Positions 6,243 to 6,325 of a stretch of 6,325 nt of DNA are shown here, one piece after another; the stretch's first letter is position 1; each line of letters opens with the position of its first letter. The translations under genes and the position numbers were made by a program. The stretch spans positions 1 through 6,325 of the forward strand of contig CAMGMW010000074.1 of NCBI GenBank assembly GCA_946059285.1, written 5' to 3'. The stretch is from an uncultured Clostridia bacterium (GTDB lineage: Bacteria; Bacillota_A; Clostridia; Oscillospirales; Oscillospiraceae). The notes beneath the pieces are model-generated. The model searched no databases. It worked only from the letters and a program-made list of their open reading frames with translations, and was not told where the DNA came from.

Positions 6243-6325
6243 GGCATTTGCTGAATACCCTCTTTGTGACCTCAGAGGATGCTTATCTGTCGCTGGACGG
6301 CGAAAATGTGGTGTTCAGTCGGGAC
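6239..6325 (+). CDS. cas1: Cas1 integrase, N-terminal fragment (3' truncated by window)
   Basis: Cas1 is the metal-dependent integrase that, with Cas2, inserts prespacers at the leader end of the CRISPR array. Only 29 codons are inside the window: MRHLLNTLFVTSEDAYLSLD followed by GENVVFSRD. This is the usual N-terminal beta-domain opening of type I-C Cas1 proteins (LLNTL.V....AYLSLDGENVV). The catalytic Glu/His/Asp residues lie further downstream and cannot be judged. The ATG overlaps the cas4 stop in an ATGA arrangement, with GGAGG just upstream. Identification rests on this short match plus the fixed position after cas4 in type I-C operons; cas2 and the array would be expected next. Confidence 0.93.
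   Translation, partial: MRHLLNTLFVTSEDAYLSLDGENVVFSRD

Noticed and set aside
1..6325. CRISPR repeats, anti-CRISPR genes, insertion sequences or tRNA genes
   Set aside because: No regularly spaced direct repeats, no unassigned space large enough for another gene and no transposase or tRNA-like structure were seen; the window is packed with cas genes.

Overview
The window holds most of a type I-C CRISPR-Cas operon (formerly the Dvulg or Csd subtype), read entirely on the + strand in the canonical order cas3 - cas5c - cas8c - cas7c - cas4 - cas1. cas3 is cut by the left edge, just upstream of its His-Asp motif. cas1 is cut by the right edge after 29 codons. cas2, the CRISPR array and any leader or promoter lie outside. 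Every intact gene reads through without a frameshift or stop, and all the key motifs I could check are present, so the locus looks functional.

Layout: bases 1-2230 cas3 (HD nuclease plus DExH helicase, target shredding); 2232-2966 cas5c (crRNA-processing endoribonuclease that also caps the crRNA 5' end); 2966-4744 cas8c (large, PAM-sensing subunit); 4355-4744 a second protein, Cas11c, read in frame from an internal start inside cas8c; 4748-5593 cas7c (backbone); 5583-6242 cas4 (PAM-aware prespacer-trimming nuclease); 6239-6325 start of cas1 (integrase). Gaps between genes are 1-3 bases, or the genes overlap by 1-11 bases, so a single polycistronic mRNA with translational coupling is expected. 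There is no non-coding stretch longer than a few bases, and I see no RNA gene, mobile element, CRISPR repeat or terminator.

How the parts work together (family knowledge): Cas5c cuts the pre-crRNA and, with Cas7c, Cas8c and Cas11c, forms the Cascade surveillance complex. Cas8c recognises the PAM and recruits Cas3, which nicks and degrades the target. Cas4 and Cas1 (with Cas2 downstream) acquire new spacers.

Organism: close agreement of Cas5c with the Bacillus halodurans protein as I remember it, strong GGAGG-type ribosome binding sites and a medium GC content suggest a Firmicute, perhaps an anaerobic Clostridia-type gut bacterium. This is inference only; type I-C loci move between lineages.

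The most notable item is the internal Cas11c gene. A strong AAGGAGGT site at 4341-4348 sits inside cas8c, seven bases before an in-frame ATG at 4355. It matches the known mechanism by which type I-C systems make their small subunit and would be missed by ordinary gene calling. I found no evidence of a wholly new system.
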